From positions 73,340,981 to 73,404,980 of the forward strand of contig OX344762.1 of the NCBI GenBank assembly GCA_947034895.1: 64,000 nucleotides of DNA. Reading direction: 5' to 3'. Of the stretch, positions 1 to 10,449 are shown in pieces (within the stretch, counting starts at the first letter, position 1; every line of letters starts with the position of its first letter). The notes under the pieces are model-generated. The model was not told the origin of the DNA. It did no database searches and saw only the letters and a program-made list of their open reading frames with translations. A program made the translations under genes and the position numbers. Source of the DNA: Rhytidiadelphus loreus. Taxonomy: Eukaryota > Streptophyta > Bryopsida > Hypnales > Hylocomiaceae.

Positions 1-1600
1 AATTTGAATCTCATAAAAATTTTAATCACATCAAGTGATCTTTCAACAAGCTCTAATTGTTGTACATTTTTCAACAACTCTCCAAAAATGATAGTTGCCA
101 CCCACTTCACTACTTTTCAATGTTAAAAATTCATCTTGTTATAATCACGAGGAACAAAAAATAAATTTTGATTTTAATTTTCTGGATTGCAATTGAAGAA
201 AATTGTACTCTTCTCATTTTTTTCTTAACATCACACATGCTTCAAGACCCCCAAATGTAATTGTAAAATTTTGGACAAATGTACAAATGCCACATTTAAC
301 TATTTATGGACTTTTGAGTGAATTCTGGACAAAACGTTCAAAAAACTCCAGATAATACTCGAGATAATAACATTTGGAGAGCTCTAGATGTTTGAATAGA
401 TCTTTAAATGTTCTGTATTGATCTCTCAATGTTTTGCATAGATTTCTTGATGTTTTTGCATAATCTCCAAATGACCATTTTTTTCCTATTATTAACTATG
501 TACCCTTCAAAAGTCCAGAAGTAGTTAAATGTGGCGTATAAGTAGATGCTTACTAAGAAAGCAAGAATATATTCAAAAAATCATTCTTCAATAGTATGTT
601 TTATGTTTTTTTATTGAAGCCCTAGAATTGTAAATTCATCTTATTCCTCCACTCGTAGAGAATCCTCATTTTTTAAATGAAAAACTTAAGAGAAGATGAC
701 ATTTCAAAGTGTCCACCACTTTTGCACTCCCTCATTTCAAAATACCAAAGGATGCACTTGATTTGGAATATTTATTAATACCTCCTGAACTTGACAAGCC
801 AAAACCACATCAATCAAAAGAATAACTGAATATGCCCACCTTGCTAGAAAAATAAGAGGGAAAACATTGGTGACATACATAGGTGGCATGGAATCCTTGT
901 GGTCCTACACATGCACCCTTGTACACATGCACCCTTGTAGATCCAAAAAATTTCATAAAGGGAGCTAAATAAAACAAGAAAATGAAAGGTATGCATAAGA
1001 GGAAATTGAGACATATGAGTTCCGATACAAACATCTTGAGTGATAACAGATAATAACATACAAATCTCTTGGGTGATAGGAAAAATGATTGATTTCAATA
1101 CTACACTCAATGAATGAATGCTCCACAACAACTTGTGCAGCTTCAAAATCACTGCAACCCACCACCACAATCACCCTTATCACCACAACAATGAATGCTC
1201 CTTTAACTCCATCATCTCTCCGAATTTTCCATGGCGAGCACGCATTTCACTTGTGCCACACTGTCTGCAGCAATACTTCCAGACATTGACCAACCCCATT
1301 TTAAAATTATCCATCTTTGGATCAGATCTCGCTTCAAATATTTTGAAACTCTTGAACAGCAGATATGTAAATTAAACACACTTCAAAGCAACACAAACAA
1401 AACTCATTGTAATGCATGCAGAACAAAACTTTTCACCAAAATAATTTAAGATACCAAAGTCTCTATCTAGAAGTCTTTACACACACAAAAAAGAAAGTCT
1501 ATCTATACATCAAACTATTGATTGTAGGTAATTTGCCAATGACTATTGCATGGTGCACCTCGCTAGCTTCACTGAACATCAAAGTGTGAAAGCTCAAACA
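1..1600. other. AT-rich intergenic DNA, no gene seen
   Basis: The stretch is AT-rich, with short overlapping frames on both strands and no recognisable protein, RNA or bounded repeat. Frames around 810-1290 lack any family signature and overlap each other on both strands, so I treat them as chance. Confidence 0.5.
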
Positions 1601-1612
1601 GTATGTCAGAAA

Positions 1613-1970
1613 TCAGCATACACAACTAACTAAGACAATACAAATCCTTACTGCAAAACTTCGCACCCCCATTGAAGACGTCGTAGTGCTCTTCAACACA
1701 TCCCGCAAACTGAGCACCATGGCTCTTCGCATCGCAAGTGAAAGTGATGGATCCTTCGCAACCGAGCTGAACTCGCCATTAGAGCCCAAACAAGGAAATC
1801 CTAACGTGAATTCGGCGCATATATCTCCAAGCACATCCTCCAGAGCTTCTTCTATGAACTGAGCCACAGGCCACTTTGAAGTTCAATCTTTGTCAAATAA
1901 AATCTCATACATCGATCTCAAACAACTGAAGGTGCCTTCCTCATCCTGAAACGGGGTTCGAACTCGGACT
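1613..1970 (-). pseudogene. Possible decayed coding remnant, unrecognised
   Basis: Read on the minus strand, one frame runs from about 1970 down to 1613 with protein-like composition, broken by a single TGA near 1885. Upstream of the stop it reads EEGTFSCLRSMYEILFDKD. Downstream it continues in the same frame with TSKWPVAQFIEEALEDVLGD and then a segment containing SLSLAMRRAMVLSLRDVL. A GTAAGG donor-like site follows the peptide near 1650. GC content is higher than in the flanks. I do not recognise the family. It could be two exons with the stop inside an intron, or a pseudogene fragment. Low certainty. Confidence 0.3.
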
Positions 1971-1999
1971 CAGAAAGAGGAATGGATCTGGGAAGCTCT

Positions 2000-4900
2000 G
2001 TTATCACAGATAAGAACATTCAACAAGCGGTTGTGGCGGATTTCATTACTTAGAGGAGAACATAAAAAGTTGTCACTGGCGTGCTAGAATTGGCAATGTT
2101 TCTAGCAAGCATGCAACATCTTTCAGAAAGCATTGATACTCCAAAACGTTGTTCATTTTAGACAAAAATGTGTAGCAGCAGAAGCTTGAATGTCAATTTT
2201 GGAAGCATAACTGAATGTTATCAGTCATGTCCAAATGTTGCTACAAAACATTGCTAAAGGGAGTTTGAATTCTAGTAGTACGTATAGCAAGTGTAGTATG
2301 TTGCTAATTTTTTTTCAAATATAGGAAGATGCTATAAGTTTATCAAGAATTTAGAATGTGGTTTCAAAAACAGCTATGGAAGATGGAGGGGATAGCAATT
2401 TTGTTGATTAGAAAGAAGGATAAAAATTTCATTGCACCTATGTTTTGCCTAGATGTGAAAACAATGTTTTGGAAGGCAATTGCATCGTCCATGGGATGTA
2501 GTGACCTTCCTATTGGTTGCCATTCTTTGATACTTAAATCATGCACATACACCATTGGGCATGCCATTGTTATATAGTCATACTATATTATGGTCACCAA
2601 AAAAAGGTTAGAGTCAAGCAAATTGTCACAAGGTGGAGGAAAGACTAGATCATAGGTTGCAAAAGCATTCCTTATTTTGATCCACAAGGGTTACATTCCT
2701 ATGCACCTTGGAAAGTGGTCACATTACCACTATTTCATTGCTCTATGGGATGTGCAACTATACACCCAAGTTGGAAACTAGGTTGAAGGGAATGTTCTAC
2801 GTCAAGGTTCCAAAAATCAAACTTAGTTGCAAAGCATAGAGTTATATCTTCTTGGCCAATAGTCCTTATTTGGATCCTTGTTCTTTTCCAATTTGGTCGC
2901 ATAAGGCATGAAAGATCTCCTTGTTAGACAACTTGTTCCATACCTAACTTACAGACTTCCCAAATTTTGAAAATACTCGGCTTACAAATGGCTACCATAA
3001 AAAATTCATGCTTCGAGACATTTAGCGGAACACTGCTACTCTATGAATCTATGATTTCAAGGTCAATCTCAAACTTTGTTATCATGTTTTTTTTTAAATA
3101 TTGTTGACCAATTGTAAGCCAAACTATTCTATCTAAAGTCAACACCTATTCTAAAACAATTTATTTTTACTACCACAAACTTCTTTCACACCTAATAATT
3201 CCAATCTCTTCAAAATGAAAACCCCTATCCAAAATAACCAAAATAACTTTGAAACGAAGTATAGGCAACAACTTTTCAACTCCAAAAAAATATAATTTGA
3301 CAATGTGTGTACAATTCTAATGAAAAGGTTGAAAACATACTTCTTGAAAGCTAAAGATGGTGAAGAATCTCTAGCAAGTTGAAGAAAGTGGTGGTGTATA
3401 AACAAATAGTTAGTCCTCCTCTTTGAACACAGAGAAAGTTTAAAAACCTAATCATAGCCTAGTATCAAGTAGAAAAAAAGTCTCAAAACCCTAAAGCTAG
3501 TATCAAGTAGTGTTGCAGTATGCTCTTGGAGGGCATACTTTTGTAGGGATTATCCAACCCATGTGGATAAATATAGTGTGGTGTTGATTGGTATGAAGTG
3601 AAAATTCTTAATCTTTTTGTTTTTAATATAGTTTTATGTTTATACCAAAAATTAGATATAATAACTAATATAAAATACTTAGTAATATTTTATAACTAAT
3701 ATATCAATAGATTGAGTGAAGAAAATAGCATATGCTGACTTAGAAGAATAAAATAACTATTTGAACAAAGAGAAATCCCCATATTAACACTTCAATCAAA
3801 ACTGCTAAAAGAAACATGAGGCCAGAAAGGGGTCTCCTTCCTCCTTTCACACATCGTCAAGTCCGAGGGAAAAGCCCTGCTAGCGCATGGAGTTGTGCAA
3901 ATTATCACGCAAATTATCAAGAGTTGCGATTCTGAATATCAAGCATTGAAGCAATTCAATCTCTACGCAAGCACTGGAACTTCACATTGTTTTCGAGGGT
4001 GATCTCGCAGGCCAATTGTTCCAATGTGCTCGCTTTGTACCTTGGCATTCAGCTGAGCCAGACAGTTTTGAGATAGCGAAGATGATGATGAAGAGATTTC
4101 AGTTGCTCTACTTAGAGGTCTCAATTGAATTTCAAGCCAATCTTGAAGCAATAATTTCTTGCATTCTAGGCAATAACATAAACAAAGGAAACATTGATAG
4201 GTTGATCTCTTTTAAACGCTTCTTGGTTGCGGTTGGTTTTACCATCAATGAGCAAATTGAATTGCACTTTGTTTTCATAAACGTACTTTCTGTATATTTT
4301 CTGACTTCTAAGGCTTCAGATCTCTCGATTGAATTCATGTATACAAACGAATCTTGATGAAATTTTTTCTGGCGTTGCTGGCAATAACTGAAAAGGTTGT
4401 TGCCAAGTTTGAATTCTCTGCCTGTATTGATTTTATTTGCACGCTACGTTTCCGTGAGGTATCTAGAGCCTGGAAATTTGAAACCCTGTATTTCCGTGAG
4501 GTAGAATCATGGTTTCAAACTTTCAATGCATGAACTCAGGTAGGGCTCCAGTTTTTTCTGGCTTGTTTCTGAATGACAGAATTGTTTCACTGGTTAGACT
4601 ACTGGAGACTAACTGCCACGAACTTAGCAATGATAGATTATGAATTTGAGTGTAAGAATTCAAACCTGCTTCGTGGATGAATTTCCTGAAAATAGTTCTT
4701 ACTGAAGAGAGCAGATTCTAAACCCTAAACCCTAAACCCCTGAACCCTAAACAGCTGCAACAACTGCAATTTGACACCACATTTGACTGCAATTCCTTCC
4801 AATTTCACAGTGATGTTTACTGCCAATGAGAGTGATTATTCCTTGACGAATTTTTGTGAGTCTGGCTTGAAGTTTCATCGGCATTCTCCTTTTGCGTGCA

Positions 4901-5360
4901 CTTGCATCACGAAGTTTTTGACGACTGAAGCAAATGCATTGTGCAAATGTCAAAGGACCAAGAGGATCGTTTTGGTTGTTTTTCGTAGTTTTCGTTCACT
5001 GATTTGTCCTTTTTGTGCGTGTGATACTTGTTTACCCAAGTCACGTCATTTGAAAATATTAATCAAATTAGTGTAGTCTGGAATTTTATTGACATGTACC
5101 AATTTCTACAAAAGTTAATTTGACACAATTTTTTTTTGTAAGTGACCTAGTTTTGCACCCTCACTACTGTAGTAGGGCTAATCAGTTTAGCTCTATTAAA
5201 ATTTAGTTCTTTTCCGTTTGTAATTATTTGATGACCAACATACAGTGTGATGTTCTTCACAAATTCTGAGGTTATTGTTTGAATTGGTGACAGTGGTGTG
5301 CGAGCTTCAGGGCGTAAGTACCAATGCATTGCTCCAATTCCTTAAAAAAAAATGGTGCAC
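2000..5360. other. Intergenic DNA with scattered repeat fragments
   Basis: No intact gene is visible. About 3705-3840 matches the 3' half of the TTAA-type element at 57.7-58.0 kb: both share a run beginning ATATCAATAGATTGAGTGAA and a right end with GGTCTCCTT. A short protein-like stretch on the minus strand at 3963-4151 may be another decayed coding fragment. A telomere-like tract lies at 4718-4752. Confidence 0.5.
4718..4752. repeat. Short interstitial telomere-like tract (CCCTAAA)
   Basis: About four imperfect copies of CCCTAAA occur in a row, one with an extra C and a TG. This is the plant telomere repeat type, here only about 35 bp long and internal. Confidence 0.7.
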
Positions 5361-5365
5361 ATCTA

Positions 5366-5490
5366 AAGCTATGTTCGCACTTGGTGTTAAAAATGTTGAT
5401 ATTGAGGGTCTTAGGAACAAATTTAGACCTTCTTTTGGACCAGATTCACATTCCAAACAACACCTCTAACACCAAGTGCGAACATACCTT
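5366..5490. mobile_element. TA-flanked MITE with about 25-bp inverted ends
   Basis: The left end AAGCTATGTTCGCACTTGG and the right end CCAAGTGCGAACATACCTT are inverted repeats with one mismatch, continuing inward through TGTTA. Both ends abut TA (5364-5365 and 5491-5492), which fits a Stowaway/Tc1-mariner type MITE of 125 bp. It has no coding capacity. Confidence 0.65.
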
Positions 5491-5991
5491 TAATAGGTTG
5501 TATTTTTTATGTTTTTTGACAAGTGGGTCACTTAGACTTTAATTGTTGATTCATAGTCTAGTGTTCAATGCCAAAGATATGTTGGAGTATTCTAGCACAA
5601 GCTATTCTTTCAAAAAATGTGGCCCTTGATCCTTAATAAACAACAAACTTCAAAATTTATTTTTGCAAACCCTTTCAGAGAATCTTCACAAAAACTTCTC
5701 TAATATTCAACTACATGTGAACTTCCTTGGTATCATTATCTTTGTCTTCACAAGATGCATTTATCAATATAAGTCTTGGGTTTTGAATCACAATTTGAAC
5801 TTGCTGTTTTGCATTGGAAATTTTGATAAAAAAAATGTGAGTAGTAGATTTGAGGATACCCTTTTCTTAATGTTAAGGTAGAAAATGCCAAAACAATTTG
5901 GTTGCTTCTCTAATTTAGACAATGAGATATTTTGTTGCTCATTGGCAATTTTGAATGGAAGAAAAGGCTTTGCATTGACAAAAGCTACATG

Positions 5992-6144
5992 CACTACAAA
6001 AAAACAAGGGTATAAATGACTTGTCCACAATGACTACAAATTCAATGATGACTATTAAATGACTATTTTGCAGTCATTGTGGACAAGAAATGACTACTAC
6101 AATTGTTGTAGATAAGTCATTTATACCCTTGTTTTTTTATAGTG
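5992..6144. mobile_element. CACTA-type MITE with 3-bp target duplication
   Basis: The 153-bp element starts CACTACAAAAAAACAAGGG and ends with the inverted counterpart ACAAGGG...TAGTG. The terminal inverted repeats are about 31 bp with one mismatch. It is flanked by ATG at 5989-5991 and 6145-6147. CACTA ends plus a 3-bp duplication identify the superfamily. It is non-autonomous. Confidence 0.8.
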
Positions 6145-6162
6145 ATGTAAGCCAAGTTAGAG

Positions 6163-7718
6163 CAACGGTGCTATTCTGTGAGCGTGTGAGCATGAGCCTG
6201 TGAGTGGTGAGCAGGGATTATGTGAGCGTTGAGTTCAAAAATTTGTAGAAGCACTAAAAAACTTAATACTATTTCTAAAAATAGATTCCATTTAGAAAAT
6301 ATAGTCAAATTTTACTATTTCTAGTAAAATTTTGCACCTATTACTTTAGACCTATTACCATGGACCTATTACTGTGGTTATGTAGAATTTAGATGAAAAT
6401 TATAATTTTCAATGTTGTCTAAAATATTAGAAGTATACATTATGAAAATGATGAACTTAATTGATATGAAAGATGGATGGAGATGGAAATAAATTTGTAT
6501 AGAATATTGATTGATCATTATTCTATAGCAATGTGGGTCTTTACGGGGCTGATAGGAAGGTATCAATAATATTCTCTTGATGCGCCATCGTTGGAATTGT
6601 TTAGATTTTTTTTAAATTGTTAATAGGAATTATTTTTATATCTAATGATCTTTGTCATAGTAAATTTTATTTCGGTTGATTATTGTATTATAGCATCATG
6701 GTCATGAAAAGGTACCAACACTTCTTTGTGGATTTACAAGTCAATAAACTTGTTTAGATTTTAGAAAAGAAATATTGTTAATTGGAATTCAATATATTTG
6801 GAAAAAGCTTGGCTGCATCAAATTTCATTTTTGTTGATCACTATCTTGTAGTAGTGTGGGTCCTCTCAAAGCTGACGGAGGGTACCTATACTTCTGCCTC
6901 AATGTGCTGGTAATTAGACTTATTATGATTTTGGAAGACAATATTTGGTTGATAGGGATTATTTTGTAAAGAGTGAGCTTAGTTACACCAAATTGTTGAT
7001 TAGGTGACCATTGTTCTCTTGTGGGACCTTCTAGAGATCCAACTCTTCCATCTTTGATCAAATAGTCATTTGGTTAATCACTCCCCTCTTGTTGCTTGAT
7101 ACCTCTCGGCGCCGAGAGGAGGATCAAGCACTTATCTTCAAGTTGATGTGCTACTTATTGACTTCGCTAGGTTTTAAGAAAAAAAATGGTTATTAATTAC
7201 GATATGTTTGAAATCGACCGAGGTTGCTCCATTGAGATTATAACCACTCTCCTCTTGTTGTTGGGTTACCTCTCGGCGCCGAGGGGTAACCCTAACCGCG
7301 GGTACAAAAAAACAAAAACAAAAAACAAAAAAAACAAAAAAACAAAAAAAACTTTTTTTTTTTTTTTTCATTTTCATTTTTTTCAGCCTCTAGGGGGTTC
7401 CTCTCGTCACCAAGAGGTACCTAGCAACAAGAGGGGAGTGGTTATAAAATCAAAATCTTAATAGAACATCTTTAACCGATTTCAAGCAAATCCTATTTAA
7501 TTATCAATTTTTTTTTTCTTAAAATCTAACAAAGTCCAATAAGTAATAAATCAAAGTTGTTCAAGGGACCACGGTAATAGGTCCACAAAAATAGGTCTGT
7601 AATAATAGGTACCAAAAATAATAAAATTTGACCAAAATTTTGAAATGAAATCTCTAAAAAATTATATGCTCACAGGCTCACAAGCTCATGCTCACACGCT
7701 CACAGAATAGCAACCCTG
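6163..7718. mobile_element. Non-autonomous Mutator-type element (1.56 kb), 9-bp TSD
   Basis: Long inverted ends (about 200 bp, diverging inward) face each other. The left end contains GCTATTCTGTGAGCGTGTGA and the right end contains its reverse complement. Runs such as GACCTATTAC...GGACCTATTAC recur inverted further in. A perfect 9-bp direct repeat AAGTTAGAG flanks the element at 6154-6162 and 7719-7727. Long TIRs with a 9-bp duplication are diagnostic of Mutator-like elements. No transposase frame is present between the ends, so it depends on another element. The interior carries a nested smaller inverted repeat at 7238-7447 and A/T homopolymer tracts. Confidence 0.8.
7238..7447. repeat. Nested inverted-repeat element inside the Mutator-type element
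   Basis: The left end TATAACCACTCTCCTCTTG and the right end CAAGAGGGGAGTGGTTATA are inverted repeats with one mismatch. Both run on into CTCTCGGCGCCGAGG-like sequence, so this is probably a MITE of about 210 bp. A partial copy of the same end lies at 7080-7130. The class is uncertain. The low-complexity (A)nC/(T)n core gives a spurious lysine-rich frame. Confidence 0.5.
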
Positions 7719-7727
7719 AAGTTAGAG

Positions 7728-8858
7728 TAGGTCTGTTGTCAATGCTATAGTACTAAAGAATAGAGCCTCTCTTTGTCTAGCAACTTGTTATAAAGTTTGT
7801 ATAACATTAGCTTCACAAAAGTTGATTTAATTTGTAAAGTCTCATTGTCCCATTGGGGGACAAAATGGATTTGGGGCAAGTTCCCACAAACTCAATTTTT
7901 AGTGAAATCTTTTGAAACTTTTTTATAAGGTAGAAAAAATTATTAGCTTATTGGAAATATAATTTTCATTTCAATTGGTGTCTAGGAGCAAAAGTTATAC
8001 CACAACAAGTCCAAAATAGAACTCAATGGGCAAAAAACAAATCCACAAAACATCTCTTTGAACAAATAACATATAGAATTTGTTTTTGAGCTCAATTTTA
8101 TATTTTTCCAAAACATAAAATTCCACAGAGTTAAATTTGATTGTTAGAACAATCTCACTATGGAATTAGTGTGTTTAATATTGCCTTAAAGCTATTAATA
8201 ATTTGTTTTTTTCCCTCTATCACCTATCTTCTTCTACTTAACAATTTCTTTAAAATGAAATCATGTTATTTAAAATATATATATATTTTTCCTATATTCT
8301 CAACTCAATTCTTCATGATAATTTTTTTTTCTATTCAAAATCTATAAAGTAAAGTCTTTTTAATTAAGAAGATTCAATGTCTCATAAACTAATTTGCTAT
8401 TATGTCAAAAAAAAAATGATTGATTTCTTTACTTTGAACGCATTTATCTAGCAATATGTGCGGTGAAAACATTTGAAATGTTTTCCGCATATTCTCAAAC
8501 TAGTCTACTCCACAATCCCATGCTTAGATATGCAAACAAATACTATTTTTTAAATTTTGTCTCTTTGCACTATTTTGAGCGAAATGACAATTTTGAGCGA
8601 TTTTTGATGGAAAAAATGACCTACAGTAGGGACTTTGGGGTTGAACCTTTAGGGTTAAACCTTGCTACTGCGCTTGGCCAGATTTGAATCCTTCAAGTGC
8701 AGCAATTTCTCATGAATCTTCTGATGCAGATTGTCCGAAGTTTGTATCAGAGGAGATTGAGGCATTCATGTGGAAGAGACAAAACCCACAAGGACTGGAG
8801 AGTGGAGACCACCTTATGAAACTGTGCTTATAGCTTTGTACTCCGCTGCTTATTCTTC
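7728..8858. other. AT-rich intergenic DNA, no gene seen
   Basis: No gene family, bounded repeat or RNA is recognised between the Mutator-type element and the U6-like sequence. Confidence 0.5.
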
Positions 8859-8962
8859 ATCTCTTCAGAGACATCTGATTAAATTAGAACGATGGAGAGA
8901 AGATTAGCATGGCTCCTGCTCCAGGATGACTTGCACAAATTCGATCAGAGATCCCAAAAAAA
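8859..8962 (+). ncRNA. U6 spliceosomal snRNA-like sequence, probably a pseudogene
   Basis: The stretch aligns along almost its whole length with plant U6 snRNA. It has the 5' stem-loop (ATCTCTTCAGAGACATC against GTCCCTTCGGGGACATC), then TTAGAACGAT, GAGAGAAGATTAGCATGG, CCTG, AGGATGAC and GCACAAAT. The catalytic AGC triad is kept, but the ACAGAGA box reads GGAGAGA. The 3' end reads CCCAAAAAAATTT without a proper poly-T stop. A TTATAG motif lies about 30 bp upstream, but no clear upstream sequence element (TCCCACATCG-like) is seen. The changed core box and lost terminator favour a pseudogene. A divergent expressed copy cannot be excluded. Confidence 0.7.
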
Positions 8963-10449
8963 TTTAGCTTCCGCTTGGGCCATTTGATTTGACCAGTTTT
9001 TTTGAAATTCTCGAGAGATTCAGAGCTTGAATTCGCCTGTGCCTCTAGTTCTGTGTATGTACGCGAGCCCAATTAACGGAACTCTGTCTCGGTAAGTGTG
9101 TCTCCGATTTGAAGTGTTGGAATGTCTCGAATTTTGTGAGAGCTTTGAGATTTAGGGCTTTCGATAGTAGAAGATTCCTTCCGTTACAATGGTGTTGTTT
9201 AGGAGAGTTCGATCCGCGGTGGTAGAGACTTCTTCATCGAGTTCTGGCTCCCATTTAGCGCACGTTCCCTGTTATAGATCACGATTCCTTGAAGTCTTGA
9301 AAGATGCATAGCTTTCTATTGATATGAATATACTGGGCCCCGGCTCTAAGTCACCTTTTGCGTGCCAATTTTTAAATTATGCGAATACTGTAACCTGTCA
9401 CCGGTTCTCCGATTTCAAAGTGGCGGTAGGGGAGAGTCAAGTTTTGTGAGAGCATTGAGACGTAGGGTTTTCGGTGGTAGAAGATTCCTTTCGTTGTCTA
9501 GAGGAGATTTGCCAAGGCGGAAACGCATCCAGAGATTCTAAATGGCGAGGTAAGAAGTGAATAGCAATTTTCTGGTCTCTTGTACGAACCTGGCAATTGG
9601 CGTGGCGGGTGATCCAGTGCCCTCGTTTGCAACTGCTTGAGTTACATGCAAATTGGAGGACAATCTCTTGCGTTTTCAATATTCGAGATTTTTTGGCTCT
9701 GTTGCAGGTGTGAGTGACAGAGGGAGTTGTGCTATCTGTCTCTTGCGGGAGATAACTTACAGTTCGTTTCACCATTTCGGTGAAAATTTTCCCCGCGAGT
9801 GTTTCGCAGAAGCCCTGAACTACGCCACCTGCAGAATTCCATGATCCACTAGAATAATTGACTGTAAAAACGTCAGTAGGAACCGATGCACCAATCTGAA
9901 TTTGGAGCCATTCTTTTTTTTCTTTGTCGGCAACGTGTCTCGGACCTCAAAAGTCGGGTTGAGCACTATATGTTATAATTAGGCTCCAGACGTGGAAGCC
10001 GAGTATCAGACATTTTGACCCCAACGCTGGTAGCGTCGGTACGACGTCCACGTTTGCACCGTCGTTGCGTCTTCTGCACGCATTTCGCTGCGTACTTAAA
10101 CTGCGCCCTTGCTTCTATTAATTACTTCCCACAAATCTTTTGCGAATCTTCAACTTAACGGGAGAGTTGCTACTTATTGCTGTGACACTGCCATATCCAT
10201 TACTGTGGAGAGTTAACTCCAGGCCTGGTCAGCTCGTAAACCTTAAACCGCATTTGGGATTCAGACTGTCAGGTGGATTTGGGATTCTGGGATTCAGGCA
10301 TTTGGTTACGTCGCTGATGTTCTAAGCGTTTCTTGTGTGATTTTATCTGCACCAGAAAATTTCGTTGCCTGCGAGCATCTTGACGAAAGATCACTTGCTC
10401 CTGTCTTTGCAAATTCTGCCAATCCAATTCATTTGAGCACCCGTTCAAG
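8963..10449. other. Upstream region of the VIT/vWA gene, with a partial internal duplication
   Basis: No complete gene is seen. A run of about 90 bp at 9101-9190 is repeated with substitutions at 9406-9500. Both copies contain TCTCCGATTT, TTTTGTGAGAGC and GTAGAAGATTCCTT. A short ATG frame at 9189 (MVLFRRVRSAVVETSSSSSG, 40 codons) looks like an organelle-targeting start but leads nowhere I can follow. The last few hundred bases probably contain the promoter and 5' UTR of the downstream gene. Confidence 0.45.

Noticed and set aside
1945..1975. tRNA T-arm-like GGTTCGAAC motif
   Set aside because: No matching acceptor, D or anticodon stems can be drawn on either strand.
7186..7461. Lysine/phenylalanine-rich frames on both strands
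   Set aside because: They are produced by A-rich and T-rich tracts inside a repeat element.
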